A stretch of 14,478 bases of DNA, taken from assembly GCA_011391455.1 (NCBI GenBank), contig JAABQN010000014.1:1-14478 (forward strand), read 5' to 3'. The notes under the pieces were generated by a model, which saw only the letters and a program-made list of their open reading frames with translations, was not told the DNA's origin and did no database searches. The first letter of the stretch is position 1. Each line of letters begins with the position of its first letter. Below, in pieces: positions 6,293 through 13,477 of the stretch. Made by a program: the position numbers and the translations under genes. The DNA comes from Nitrospiraceae bacterium (lineage in GTDB: Bacteria > Nitrospirota > Nitrospiria > Nitrospirales > Nitrospiraceae).

Positions 6293-6850
6293 GTGGGAAG
6301 AGAAACAGTCTTCATTGGGTTTGGGTCGAACATCGGGGATCGAGTCGATTTCTGCGATCGTGCGGTGACGTTGCTGAGCCTCCTTCCGCACTCCCAACTC
6401 TCGGGGGTGTCGTTGCTCTATGAAACCGAGCCTGTAAACGACCATGCCCAGCCTGGCGATGGCTGGTTCTTGAATGGGGTCGTGCAGCTTGAAACGGATG
6501 TCACTCCGAAAAGCCTCTTGGCTATACTCCGGGAGATCGAGCGCTCGCTCGGACGCGATGAGGAGAACCGATCGGGCCCCAGAACTATGGATCTGGACAT
6601 TTTGTTTTACGGCCAACAGATCATCGACGAACCGGATCTCGTGGTGCCGCATCCTCGCATGCACCGTCGCCGGTTCGTCCTCATGCCGATGAGCGAACTC
6701 GATCCGCTGTTCGTCCATCCGTTACTCCAGCGCACAATCAGCCAATTGCTCGCCGAAGCCGGGAAGCAGCCGGAGGTTCGCCTCCTGTTTCCTCAACCCT
6801 CGACCCGCTATGGGTCTCGCCCTGCTTGCAGTCCACCCCCAGGCTCATGA
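6293..6850 (+). CDS. folK: 2-amino-4-hydroxy-6-hydroxymethyldihydropteridine pyrophosphokinase (HPPK, FolK)
   Basis: FolK transfers pyrophosphate from ATP to 6-hydroxymethyl-7,8-dihydropterin in folate synthesis in the cytoplasm. The 185-residue product shows the family landmarks in order: FIGFGSNIGDR (7-17), YETEPV (43-48), GWFLNGVVQLET (57-68), the metal-binding PRTMDLDILFYG (96-107, Asp100 and Asp102) and VPHPRMHRRRFVLMPMSEL (118-136). It starts at GTG 6293; the open frame upstream contains no other usable start after an in-frame TGA at 6198-6200. The last ~20 residues are Pro/Ser-rich and extend past the usual ~160-residue domain. The stop overlaps the panC start (ATGA at 6847-6850), implying coupled translation. 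Pairing of folate and pantothenate genes is common in bacteria. Confidence 0.93.
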   Translation: MGRETVFIGFGSNIGDRVDFCDRAVTLLSLLPHSQLSGVSLLYETEPVNDHAQPGDGWFLNGVVQLETDVTPKSLLAILREIERSLGRDEENRSGPRTMDLDILFYGQQIIDEPDLVVPHPRMHRRRFVLMPMSELDPLFVHPLLQRTISQLLAEAGKQPEVRLLFPQPSTRYGSRPACSPPPGS

Positions 6851-7746
6851 AGATTATCCGCACCCCACGATCCATGACCGCATGGAGCGAAGGATTACGC
6901 CGGGAAGGGGTGACCATCGGGTTCGTCCCCACAATGGGCGCGCTGCATGACGGCCATCGCTCCCTCATTCGAGCCGCACGATTACAATGCGATGCGCTCG
7001 TTGTGAGTATCTTCGTGAACCCAACGCAGTTTGCGCCGACAGAAGACCTGACGAAGTACCCGCGGCCCATCGCAAAGGATCGCGCACTCTGCAGAGCGGA
7101 AGGGGTGGATGTCTGTTTTGAACCGACAGCCAGGGCCATGTATCCAGAAGGCTTTCAAACAACCGTGACTGTACCGGCGCTCGCGCGCCGATGGGAGGGG
7201 GCGGCCCGACCTCATCATTTTTCCGGCGTTGCCACGGTGGTGACGAAACTCTTCGGCATGGTACAGCCACATCTTGCCTTGTTCGGCCGGAAAGACTACC
7301 AACAGACAGCGCTGGTTCGGCAACTGGTGAAGGATCTCAATCTCGGCGTGGCGATTCTGGTACGTCCAACCGTCAGAGAACGCGACGGGCTGGCTATGAG
7401 TTCGCGTAATGTCTATCTCAGCCCGCACGAACGTCGGATGGCTCCCTTGCTTTTTCGATCGCTCCAAACCGGCAGACAGATAATCGAGGGTAGAAAGAGC
7501 GACGTGGCTACGATCGAACGGATCATGCAGCAGACCATCGAACAGGAGCCGGCCATTCATGTCGAGTACCTGGCCGTCTGCGATCCGGACAGTCTGGAGC
7601 CTCTGTCTGCCGTTGCAGCTCGTGCGGTACTCTTGGGCGCAATTCGAATCGGCTCGATCCGCTTGATCGATAATCTGCTGGTGAACATGTCTGGAAGAAA
7701 GGTAACGACTCAGGTGTTCAGGCTGACGGCTGAAGACTGCACATGA
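6847..7746 (+). CDS. panC: Pantothenate synthetase (pantoate--beta-alanine ligase)
   Basis: PanC joins pantoate and beta-alanine with ATP to give pantothenate, the CoA precursor, in the cytoplasm. The 299-residue product has VPTMGALHDGH (27-37) with the HxGH nucleotide motif, SIFVNPTQFAPTEDLTKYPR (54-73), RPHHFSGVATVVTKLF (121-136), FGRKDYQQ (146-153) and the KMSKS-like GLAMSSRN (181-188). The length is normal for a single-domain PanC (no fused Cmk). ATG 6847 is chosen because it overlaps the folK stop in an ATGA junction with AGG upstream; an in-frame TTG at 6826 would add seven residues. The panC stop is itself in an ATGA with a 51-codon frame downstream. Confidence 0.95.
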   Translation: MKIIRTPRSMTAWSEGLRREGVTIGFVPTMGALHDGHRSLIRAARLQCDALVVSIFVNPTQFAPTEDLTKYPRPIAKDRALCRAEGVDVCFEPTARAMYPEGFQTTVTVPALARRWEGAARPHHFSGVATVVTKLFGMVQPHLALFGRKDYQQTALVRQLVKDLNLGVAILVRPTVRERDGLAMSSRNVYLSPHERRMAPLLFRSLQTGRQIIEGRKSDVATIERIMQQTIEQEPAIHVEYLAVCDPDSLEPLSAVAARAVLLGAIRIGSIRLIDNLLVNMSGRKVTTQVFRLTAEDCT

Positions 7747-7898
7747 TTTTGCAAAGCACGAACCAATCCCTTCAACATATTTTCGATTTCTACGACCTTG
7801 GGTTCAAGCAGAGACGAATCCTCGTTGGGCAAGAAACCCATCCCCTAAAATCCTTCAGCCTATCTACCCGAGTGGATACGTGGAAAGAGTCCCTCTAA
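7743..7898 (+). CDS. Candidate small ORF, 51 aa, coupled to panC; may be truncated
   Basis: ATG 7743 overlaps the panC TGA (ATGA), the same junction as folK/panC, which supports translational coupling. The 51-residue product has a mixed composition and no low-complexity signature (segments QHIFDFYDLGFKQRR and LVGQETHPLKSFS). It matches no family I recognise; it is not PanD. Its TAA stop (7896-7898) is also the first three bases of MITE-like element 2. The frame could therefore be a genuine small protein, a longer gene truncated by the element, or chance. No independent ribosome site was seen. Confidence 0.35.
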   Translation: MILQSTNQSLQHIFDFYDLGFKQRRILVGQETHPLKSFSLSTRVDTWKESL

Positions 7899-8099
7899 CA
7901 GGCTGCGGAAAAACTCGGTTTATTCATAAACCACCATTAGAATCTTCTACATGGCGCTGATTTCAAAATAGCCGCAGGATGCTCAAAAAGGCCGTCCAGC
8001 AAGGCCGCAGCGAGCGAAGAGGCGAGGCGTACGCTTCGGTACGTTGAGCCTCTGAGCGATGCGAGAACGCCGCTGGCGGACTTTTTCAGCATCCTGCTA
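7896..8099. mobile_element. MITE-like element 2 with TA-bounded terminal inverted repeats
   Basis: It begins TAACAGGCTGCGGAAAAAC and ends CTTTTTCAGCATCCTGCTA, in inverted orientation relative to element 1; the right 28 bp are identical to the left 28 bp of element 1. Inside are a short perfect hairpin (GGTTTAT-TC-ATAAACC, 7917-7932) and a ~124-bp palindrome at 7974-8097. The palindrome's arms start GCAGGATGCTCAAAAAGGCC and mirror the outer end. There is no coding capacity. It sits between panC/the small ORF and the membrane-protein gene at 8112, accounting for most of that gap. Confidence 0.6.
7974..8097. repeat. Long imperfect palindrome inside element 2
   Basis: The outer arms 7974-8000 and 8072-8097 match at 23-24 of about 26 positions (GCAGGATGCT-C/G-AAAAAG...). 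The inner part continues with weaker pairing between GCGAGCGAAGAGGCGAGGCG and GAGCCTCTGAGCGATGCGAG around the apex at GTACGCTTCGGTACG. It is a cruciform- or hairpin-capable sequence. Confidence 0.75.
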
Positions 8100-8111
8100 G
8101 ATCTATTGAGC

Positions 8112-8402
8112 ATGAGGCTCTTCATGGGCGGCATTCTCGGGCTGGCGCTGGCGATCGGAATCGTCTTCGGCGCGCGCAAATTATGTGATCTGATTGGCGC
8201 GCCACTTTGGTTCGCAAAATATTTATTCATCTGCGCGTCTCTCATCGCCGCCTATTTTCTCGCAGAAGAAGTCGTGCCCAACAAGCCTTGGGCTGTTTGG
8301 CTCGCGATGCTCGGTGTAGCAACTGGAATAATTCCGGTAGGGTTCATAGTGTTCAAACACATCGAAGACGACGACAGGAACGCGCAGGACTTCTTCGAAT
8401 AG
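8112..8402 (+). CDS. Small membrane protein, about 96 aa, three predicted membrane segments
   Basis: Hydrophobic segments at residues about 4-21 (FMGGILGLALAIGIVFGA), about 33-50 (FAKYLFICASLIAAYFLA) and about 59-81 (WAVWLAMLGVATGIIPVGF) are followed by an acidic cytosolic tail (KHIEDDDRNAQDFFE). No family recognised. ATG 8112 is called; ATG 8124, with GAGG 8 nt upstream, is an equally good start, and a TTG at 8106 is weaker. The gene begins 13 bases after the end of MITE-like element 2, so its promoter may lie within the element. It converges with the lipoprotein gene at a 27-bp gap. Confidence 0.55.
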   Translation: MRLFMGGILGLALAIGIVFGARKLCDLIGAPLWFAKYLFICASLIAAYFLAEEVVPNKPWAVWLAMLGVATGIIPVGFIVFKHIEDDDRNAQDFFE

Positions 8403-8429
8403 GACCGCCGCAAGGTGTTCAGCAGCCCC

Positions 8430-8873
8430 TCAGTCTATGGGCTTCCATTCCTGTCTCGTTCCTAGTCCTGAGCGACCCTCAGATTGTGTTGACGAAAGGT
8501 GGCGGACAATGCCCTGTTCGTCATAGAACACTGTGAATGTGTTGATGCTGGAAGGGGCCCCACCGGCAAACAGACCTACAATGAAGTTGGCCGCGGTTAC
8601 ATCCACATTGTTATAGGTATAGTTCCATACCTCTACATTGGTCAGAGCGGTTGAAGGAGGCAAGCCAGGCAATGGTGAGTAGCTACCCGAGTGGCGGGAA
8701 ATGTCATTCGGTTTTCCCAGTATCCGCCGCACATCTACGTTCGTGGCTATGTTGAGTTTGATCTGCGCGATGCGGTCTTGATCCACAATGGAAGGGTTGC
8801 CACTGCTCACGCAGCCGGATGCCAGCAGGAGCAAACCCAGCCAGACGCTCACAAGGATTCTTTGACCATTCAT
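8430..8873 (-). CDS. Lipoprotein with SmpA/OmlA (BamE-like) domain
   Basis: A 147-residue lipoprotein. The signal peptide MNGQRILVSVWLGLLLLASGC ends in lipobox LASGC with Cys21; Val at +2 suggests outer-membrane sorting if Gram-negative rules apply. The mature part follows the BamE-like pattern: IKLNIATNVDVRRILGKPND (strand/helix, V-R-R-I-L-G-x-P), a loop, then VEVWNYTY, TFTVFYDEQGIVRH. BamE/SmpA-type proteins support outer-membrane assembly or envelope integrity, but this fold is widespread in lipoproteins of unknown role, so it is not named bamE. ATG 8873 is chosen because it begins the signal peptide, with GGGAGGA upstream; the frame stays open to 8960. A possible sigma54-like site and a 7-bp inverted repeat lie in its upstream region. 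Confidence 0.75.
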   Translation of the reverse strand: MNGQRILVSVWLGLLLLASGCVSSGNPSIVDQDRIAQIKLNIATNVDVRRILGKPNDISRHSGSYSPLPGLPPSTALTNVEVWNYTYNNVDVTAANFIVGLFAGGAPSSINTFTVFYDEQGIVRHLSSTQSEGRSGLGTRQEWKPID

Positions 8874-8916
8874 TGACTGGACAATCCTCCCAGGCTCTTC
8901 AAATTCAACCGTTTCA

Positions 8917-8932
8917 TGTAATGGCGGGGCCA
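8917..8932 (-). promoter_or_regulatory. Possible sigma54-like promoter for the lipoprotein gene (imperfect)
   Basis: On the minus strand the sequence is TGGCCCCGCCATTACA. GG and the -12 region have the correct sigma54 spacing, but the -12 GC is AC. The predicted start would leave a ~33-nt leader containing GGGAGGA. It matches the site at 9911-9926 at 13 of 16 positions. Weak evidence. Confidence 0.22.
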
Positions 8933-8941
8933 AGCCATGGA

Positions 8942-8958
8942 GGCCTTGCAACAAGGCC
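8942..8958. repeat. Short perfect inverted repeat upstream of the lipoprotein gene
   Basis: GGCCTTG-CAA-CAAGGCC is a perfect 7-bp stem with a 3-nt loop, just upstream of the possible promoter on the minus strand. It could be an operator or chance. Apart from this and repeat R5, nothing else was recognised in 8874-9206. Confidence 0.4.
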
Positions 8959-9029
8959 AATTGTAGGAGAGCAGGGAGTGGAGGCGCAAGAGCGAGTGGG
9001 ACAATAGTGCCATAGTCCGCAGGTGGCTT

Positions 9030-9150
9030 CTGGTCTATCTAGTCTATTTGGTTGATTTGGTTCATCTGGTCAGTCTGATTCACCCAAACAAACGAAACAA
9101 ACCGAACAGACGGAATAGACCAGACAGACGAGATAGACCAGATGAACCAG
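9030..9150. repeat. 9-nt-period hairpin repeat, copy R5
   Basis: The longest copy. Left anchors are at 9032, 9041 (AG), 9050, 9059, 9068 and 9077 (GA); right anchors are at 9084, 9093 (CG), 9102, 9111 (CG), 9120, 9129 (CG), 9138 and 9147, all in 9-nt phase. It shares the CCAAACAAACGA segment with R4 and R6. It lies downstream of the PilZ gene (minus strand) and upstream of the lipoprotein gene. Confidence 0.9.
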
Positions 9151-9206
9151 TAGGGAGCGGACAAGAGGCCTCAATGACTGTGGCGCCGAAGGCGGGATTT
9201 GAGGCG

Positions 9207-9560
9207 TTAGAGAATCTGCGGCGACTGACTAGGAGGAGGAAGCTCGAAGAGGAAGCGCGTACCAGCGAGGTACATCTTGTCTTGGGCGTCCACCTCAATG
9301 GGGCGAGTCCAACAGACTTCCACGAGTTTGGTCCTCTGCTCTTTCCTTACCTCTGAGGGCACCTGAATCTCAACCACCTGTTGGTTGTTCACTTTCTCTG
9401 GAAGCAAGAGCAGCAGGCCTCTACCACTACGATTGATGACGTGGCCGGATCCCGTAATCAACGTCACAGCATCAGCCCCAGCAGGTGTCGTCAACTCGAA
9501 GAGGCACACGAGTTTGCAGGGGACACGCTCACTATCCCGTCGTTCCTGTTGAGTCGGCAT
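9207..9560 (-). CDS. PilZ domain protein (probable c-di-GMP receptor)
   Basis: A 117-residue single-domain protein. Both c-di-GMP contact motifs of PilZ are present: RxxxR (R8-D-S-E-R12) near the N-terminus and [D/N]xSxxG (N43-R-S-G-R-G48). Beta-strands follow (VVEIQVPSE, TKLVEVCWTR) and a C-terminal strand YLAGTRFLFE typical of the barrel. PilZ proteins bind cyclic di-GMP and alter motility, polysaccharide or gene-expression outputs; no partner is encoded nearby. ATG 9560 is preferred because GGAAG lies about 7 nt upstream and PilZ proteins usually begin shortly before RxxxR; an upstream ATG at 9629 would add 23 residues and lacks a ribosome site. It is cytoplasmic, with no signal or membrane segment. 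Confidence 0.8.
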   Translation of the reverse strand: MPTQQERRDSERVPCKLVCLFELTTPAGADAVTLITGSGHVINRSGRGLLLLLPEKVNNQQVVEIQVPSEVRKEQRTKLVEVCWTRPIEVDAQDKMYLAGTRFLFELPPPSQSPQIL

Positions 9561-10063
9561 TTCTATCTTCCGGATTGCTGAAGATGCTCGTAGAGGGCCG
9601 TTTCGCGGGGGATTGTGCTCCCAGTTCATGGGGATTGCAAGTGTTCTTTTTCTTTACAGATGAGAAAACCTTAGCCTATCAGGGCCGGTCGTGTTGCACT
9701 TGGAGTTAGAACTCAAGGAGAAATATACAGGGAATATTGCATCTGTTGCGTCTTCATTCGCAGGCTCGTTCTACGGAAAGATCCATCCTGTGGGGCTTTC
9801 GACGGTTTCCACGAAGTCCACGCGTTCGTCAGAACAGGGAATTCACAGGGTATAACTCACATTGAAGGTGGTACCACAATTCAGGTAAGTCACCATAGTT
9901 CACTGGTCTATGGTCCCGCCTTTGCACAACCATGCCCATTAGTCGGATGAACTATCAGTAATAGGAGAATAGTGGGGCGTTCCTCCCCAAACGGGAAGGT
10001 TGTCTGTGGCTTTTTGCGCCAGAGTAGCCTTGACCCATTCTAGGGCAAAGGGCTAGCCTCTCA
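9561..10063. other. Long intergenic region with no confident gene
   Basis: This is most of the divergent region between the PilZ gene (-) and the sigma54 activator gene (+). No RNA gene or confident ORF was found. A GTG-initiated frame of about 52 codons starting near 9690 has no ribosome site. The region has lower GC than the genes and includes a possible sigma54 promoter (9911-9926) and a GGGG-N7-CCCC inverted repeat near 9974-9987. It probably holds the promoters for both flanking genes. Confidence 0.5.
9911..9926 (+). promoter_or_regulatory. Possible sigma54 (-24/-12) promoter upstream of the NtrC-type regulator
   Basis: TGGTCCCGCCTTTGCA has GG and GC at exactly the sigma54 spacing and a good -12 box (TTGCA); the -24 box matches at TGG and one C. 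The predicted start near 9937 would give a ~240-nt leader that includes repeat R6. A sigma54 activator reading from its own sigma54 promoter is a common arrangement, but this assignment is by eye only. Confidence 0.35.
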
Positions 10064-10160
10064 TTCTGGTTTGCTTGGTTTATCTGGTTGATTTGGTTCA
10101 TTTGGTTAATCTGATTCAACCAAACAAACGAGACAAACCAAACAAACGAAATAAACGAGA
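10064..10160. repeat. 9-nt-period hairpin repeat, copy R6
   Basis: Left anchors are at 10068, 10077, 10086, 10095, 10104 and 10113 (GA); right anchors are at 10120, 10129 (CG), 10138, 10147 (CG) and 10156 (CG), all in 9-nt phase. The right arm ends about 7 nt before the AAGGAG ribosome site of the response-regulator gene, so in RNA the hairpin would abut the initiation region. Confidence 0.9.
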
Positions 10161-10178
10161 TTAGAAAAGGAGTGCAGC

Positions 10179-11552
10179 ATGACCGAAGACTGGGGCGCAA
10201 TTCTGGTAGTTGATGACGATGCAGAAATGCGGGAACTGGTCCACGATGTGCTCAAGGATCGTGGACATCAGGTCACGACAGCAGGGAGCGGGCAAGAGGC
10301 CTTGAAGCTGTTGGCCGAGCAAGACTATGCCGTCGTGTTGACGGATTTGCGGATGAAAGGGATGCTGGGGACGGAGTTGTTGGCGGAGGTCAGGCGTCTC
10401 TATCCGGACATCGGGGTCATTCTCATGACCGCCTTCGGGACGGTGGACACAGCGGTCGAGGCTATGAAACGGGGCGCCAGCGACTACCTGACCAAGCCGG
10501 TGAAAAACGATGAGTTGGTTCGTGTCGTGGAACGGTCCATTCGCGAAGCATCGTTACGGCGTGAGGTGAACAGGCTCAGGCGCGAGGTCCACAAGGAGTA
10601 CAGCTTTCATCAGATCATCGGCAAGAGCAAACCGATGCAGGAGATATTCGATCTGATCCGGCGCGTGGCCGACAGTCCGACGAATCTCTTGATCACCGGC
10701 GAGAGCGGAACCGGTAAGGAGCTGGTGGCCAAGGCGATCCATTACAATAGCGATCGCCGGGATGCTCCTTTTATTGCCGTCAACTGTGCCGCCATTCCTG
10801 AACAGCTGCTCGAAAGCGAACTGTTCGGCCATATGCGAGGCGCCTTCACGGATGCAAAGGCGGACAAGCGGGGCCTCTTCGAAGAAGCACAGAAGGGCAC
10901 GTTGTTCCTCGACGAGATCAGCGAACTCCCGCTGATGCTGCAGGCCAAGATCTTGCGCGCGATCCAGGAGAAAGAGATTCGCCGCGTAGGGGCCAACAGA
11001 CCGACCCCCGTCGATGTCCGCATCATTGCGGCGACGAACCTGCACTTGACGGAAGAGGTCAAGGCGAAGCGCTTTCGGGAGGATTTGTATTACCGGCTCA
11101 ACGTGATCGAACTGCGCCTTCCACCCTTGCGCGAGCGCCGCGAAGATATTCTGCTGCTCGTGGATTCGTTCATGAAGAAGTGTGGGGAGTCTCGCGGGAA
11201 ACAGATACAGGGTGTGAGCGAGTCTGCGTTGGCGATGTTGGTGGATTATGCCTGGCCTGGCAACGTACGGGAATTGGAGAATGTGATCGAGCGGGCTGTC
11301 ACGCTCAGCCGAAGCGAAAAGATCGTTCCAGAGGATCTTCCGCAAACGATTCAGGGAGCCCGTGGCGATCGGCGTGTGCTCGACGATGCGGCTGAACGGA
11401 CCCTACCGCTGGACGAAGTGGAGAAAGAGTACATCCTCAAGATTCTCGAAAAGACCGGCGGCAATAAGTACCAGGCGGCCCACATTCTTGGAATCGATCG
11501 CAAGACGCTCTATCGGAAGCTGGGCGAGATTGAGGGGAAGACGCCTGCGTGA
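10179..11552 (+). CDS. NtrC-family sigma54-dependent response regulator (REC-AAA+-Fis HTH)
   Basis: 457 residues in three domains. Receiver (about 7-120): acidic pocket D12/D13, phospho-acceptor Asp56 in LTDLRMKG, T84 and Lys106 in YLTKPV. AAA+ sigma54-interaction domain (about 145-375): Walker A GESGTGKE (174-181), the sigma54-contact loop as GAFTDA (221-226), Walker B LFLDE (242-246), and the sensor/arginine-finger region YYRLNVIELRLPPLRER. C-terminal Fis-type HTH (about 425-452): GGNKYQAAHILGIDRKTLYRKL. It would use ATP hydrolysis to open sigma54 promoters when phosphorylated, presumably by the overlapping kinase. The loop reads GAFTDA instead of the canonical GAFTGA; the key Phe and Thr are kept. 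AAGGAG lies 6 nt before the ATG. The stop overlaps the kinase start (GTGA). Confidence 0.95.
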   Translation: MTEDWGAILVVDDDAEMRELVHDVLKDRGHQVTTAGSGQEALKLLAEQDYAVVLTDLRMKGMLGTELLAEVRRLYPDIGVILMTAFGTVDTAVEAMKRGASDYLTKPVKNDELVRVVERSIREASLRREVNRLRREVHKEYSFHQIIGKSKPMQEIFDLIRRVADSPTNLLITGESGTGKELVAKAIHYNSDRRDAPFIAVNCAAIPEQLLESELFGHMRGAFTDAKADKRGLFEEAQKGTLFLDEISELPLMLQAKILRAIQEKEIRRVGANRPTPVDVRIIAATNLHLTEEVKAKRFREDLYYRLNVIELRLPPLRERREDILLLVDSFMKKCGESRGKQIQGVSESALAMLVDYAWPGNVRELENVIERAVTLSRSEKIVPEDLPQTIQGARGDRRVLDDAAERTLPLDEVEKEYILKILEKTGGNKYQAAHILGIDRKTLYRKLGEIEGKTPA

Positions 11553-13390
11553 GCCAAGAATTATCCGATAGCGAACAACAGTTTCGTCTCATTGTGGAGG
11601 CCGCTCCCAATGGCATGCTGCTCGTGGACGAGCATGGAACGATTATGATGGTGAATGCCTCCGTACTCCGCCAATTCGGCTACGAGCGGGACGAGTTGCT
11701 CGGCAAGTCTGTCGAGATACTCATTCCAGGGCCTTCTCGATTCGCTCACCGGCAGCACCGAGCCGGGTTCAGCAAGGCTCCAGAGACACGATCGATGGGG
11801 GGCGCACGCGAGTTGTTCGGCTTGCGGAAGGACGGGAGTGAAATTCCTGTTGAAATCGGACTCACGCCGATTCAGACGGCCAGGGGGATGCGGGTGGTGG
11901 CATCCATCGTCGATATAACTGAGCGGAGGCAAAGCGAGCAGGCAATCCGGCATAGCGAGGAGCGGTACCGGCGTCTCGCGGAAGTCTCGTCCGACGCGGT
12001 CCTTGTAAACCGGGGGGATCGTATCGTTTTCATCAATGACCAAGGGATAAAACTCTTCGGAGCCAACAGTCCCGATGACATTGTGGGGAAGTCGCTGTTG
12101 GAGTTGATCCACCCCGATGATCATGCTGCCGTTCGTGTCCGAATCCAGGAATTGATTGAGGGGCGCGAGACGGTGCCGCTCGTCGAAGAAAAGATCCTCG
12201 GGCTGGACGGCAGGGTGGTCGATGTGGAGGTCTCGGCAGCTCGGTTCATTGATCTCGAAGGGACGGGGATTCAAATGGTGTTCCGGGACATCAGTGAGCG
12301 CAAGCAGGCAAAACAGGCGCTCCAGAAAGAGCGGGACTTCATCGACGCCGTGCTGGAGGTCGCCGGGGCGCTTGTCGTCGTGCTGGATCGGGACGGGAGG
12401 ATTCTGCGATTCAATCGAGCCTGTGAACAGACGACCGGCTACTCCTCTGAAGAAGTGATGGGGCGGCATGTATGGGATCTGTTCATGATTTCCGATGAAG
12501 TCGCCGGTGTGAAAAAAGTGTTCGAGCGTCTACGGGGCGGCGAGCCGCGCAACGATTATGAAAATTACTGGAAAGGGAAGGGCGGGTTTCTGAGACGAAT
12601 TTCCTGGTCGAATACGGTGCTCACGGACTCCAGCGGCAAGGTCGATTATGTCGTGGCATCCGGCATCGACATCACCGATTTTAAACACATGCAGGAACAG
12701 CTCCGCAAGACCGAGCGGATTGCTGAACTCGGCACACTCGCCTCCGGTATGGCGCATGAAATCGGTACGCCGATGAACGTGATCCTCGGTCGCGCAGAAT
12801 ATCTGCTCCAACGCACAGCCGATGAAGGAATGAAGAAGGGCCTAGCCACGATCGTCGCGCAGGTCGAGCGAATCACCAAGGTGATGAACCAACTCCTCAC
12901 CTTTGCCCGGCGGAGGACGCCGCAGTGGGGGGTTGTCGATGTCGGTGAGATTTTGGACGACAGCCTTGAGATGTTTCAAGAACGGATCGTCCACGGACGC
13001 ATCACGGTTGACAAGGCTATTGAATCGTCATTGCCTCCTGTCCGTGCCGATCGGGACCAGCTCATCCAAGTGCTGATCAATCTCGTGATGAATAGCCTCC
13101 ATGCCATGCCGGAGGGTGGGCGGCTCGGGCTGAGCCTCGATCGAGAGAACAGACACCTTCGCATCGGGGTGTCCGATACAGGCCATGGGATGCCGGAAGA
13201 AATCCGCTCAAAGGTATTCGAACCCTTTTTCACGACGAAAGATTTTGGAAAGGGGACCGGTTTGGGTCTCACGGTCGTGAAGGGGATTATCGAGGAACAT
13301 GGCGGGACCATCGCTGTGGAGAGCGTCGTCGGCAAGGGCACAACGTTTTGGATCCGACTCCCTCTTGACGAAACCCCGCTGGAAACGTGA
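11549..13390 (+). CDS. Soluble PAS-PAS-PAS sensor histidine kinase (partner of the NtrC-type regulator)
   Basis: 613 residues with no membrane segment, so a cytoplasmic sensor. Three PAS domains are visible: about 9-125 (ends VASIVDITERRQSE), about 136-252 (ends MVFRDISERKQAK) and about 262-378 (starts RDFIDAVLEVAGALVVVLD, ends VASGIDITDFKHM). The HisKA helix follows with LGTLASGMAHEIGTPMN (phospho-acceptor His403). HATPase_c has the N box INLVMNSLHAM (Asn515), G1 SDTGHGMPEE (542-551), F box FEPFFTTK (557-564) and G2 GKGTGLGL (567-574). It autophosphorylates and should pass phosphate to Asp56 of the preceding regulator. GTG 11549 overlaps the regulator stop in a GTGA junction, with GAGGGGAAG upstream, so the pair is translationally coupled. 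The signal sensed is unknown; no haem or flavin residues can be assigned by eye. Confidence 0.93.
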   Translation: MSQELSDSEQQFRLIVEAAPNGMLLVDEHGTIMMVNASVLRQFGYERDELLGKSVEILIPGPSRFAHRQHRAGFSKAPETRSMGGARELFGLRKDGSEIPVEIGLTPIQTARGMRVVASIVDITERRQSEQAIRHSEERYRRLAEVSSDAVLVNRGDRIVFINDQGIKLFGANSPDDIVGKSLLELIHPDDHAAVRVRIQELIEGRETVPLVEEKILGLDGRVVDVEVSAARFIDLEGTGIQMVFRDISERKQAKQALQKERDFIDAVLEVAGALVVVLDRDGRILRFNRACEQTTGYSSEEVMGRHVWDLFMISDEVAGVKKVFERLRGGEPRNDYENYWKGKGGFLRRISWSNTVLTDSSGKVDYVVASGIDITDFKHMQEQLRKTERIAELGTLASGMAHEIGTPMNVILGRAEYLLQRTADEGMKKGLATIVAQVERITKVMNQLLTFARRRTPQWGVVDVGEILDDSLEMFQERIVHGRITVDKAIESSLPPVRADRDQLIQVLINLVMNSLHAMPEGGRLGLSLDRENRHLRIGVSDTGHGMPEEIRSKVFEPFFTTKDFGKGTGLGLTVVKGIIEEHGGTIAVESVVGKGTTFWIRLPLDETPLET

Positions 13391-13401
13391 GGCGCAAAAC
13401 G

Positions 13402-13477
13402 GCTGGTTCATCTGGTCTATTCAGTCTATCTGGTTTGTTTGGTTGAACCGGACAGACCAGATGAACCAGATCAACCT
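13402..13477. repeat. 9-nt-period hairpin repeat, copy R7
   Basis: Left anchors are at 13405, 13414, 13423 (AG), 13432 and 13441; right anchors are at 13448, 13457, 13466 and 13475, in strict 9-nt phase with a loop of only a few bases (TTGAA). It lies 12 bp after the kinase stop. Its right edge overlaps the stop codon of a candidate minus-strand small ORF. Confidence 0.9.

Noticed and set aside
9690..9858. A frame of about 52 codons starting at GTG in the long intergenic region.
   Set aside because: There is no ribosome site, no recognisable features and an unconvincing composition.
10064..10160. Tripeptide-repeat peptides (such as IWSIWSV or GLSGLFG) encoded across the hairpin repeats.
   Set aside because: A 9-nt unit gives a 3-residue repeat in every open frame. 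These frames run into genes antisense or lack ribosome sites, so they are by-products of the DNA repeat.
10554..11345. A 263-codon open frame antisense to the sigma54 activator gene.
   Set aside because: It lies wholly opposite a gene with full domain motifs and has no family features; long antisense frames are expected in GC-rich genes.
11561..12469. A 302-codon open frame antisense to the histidine kinase gene.
   Set aside because: It is opposite well-supported PAS domains and has no recognisable motif.
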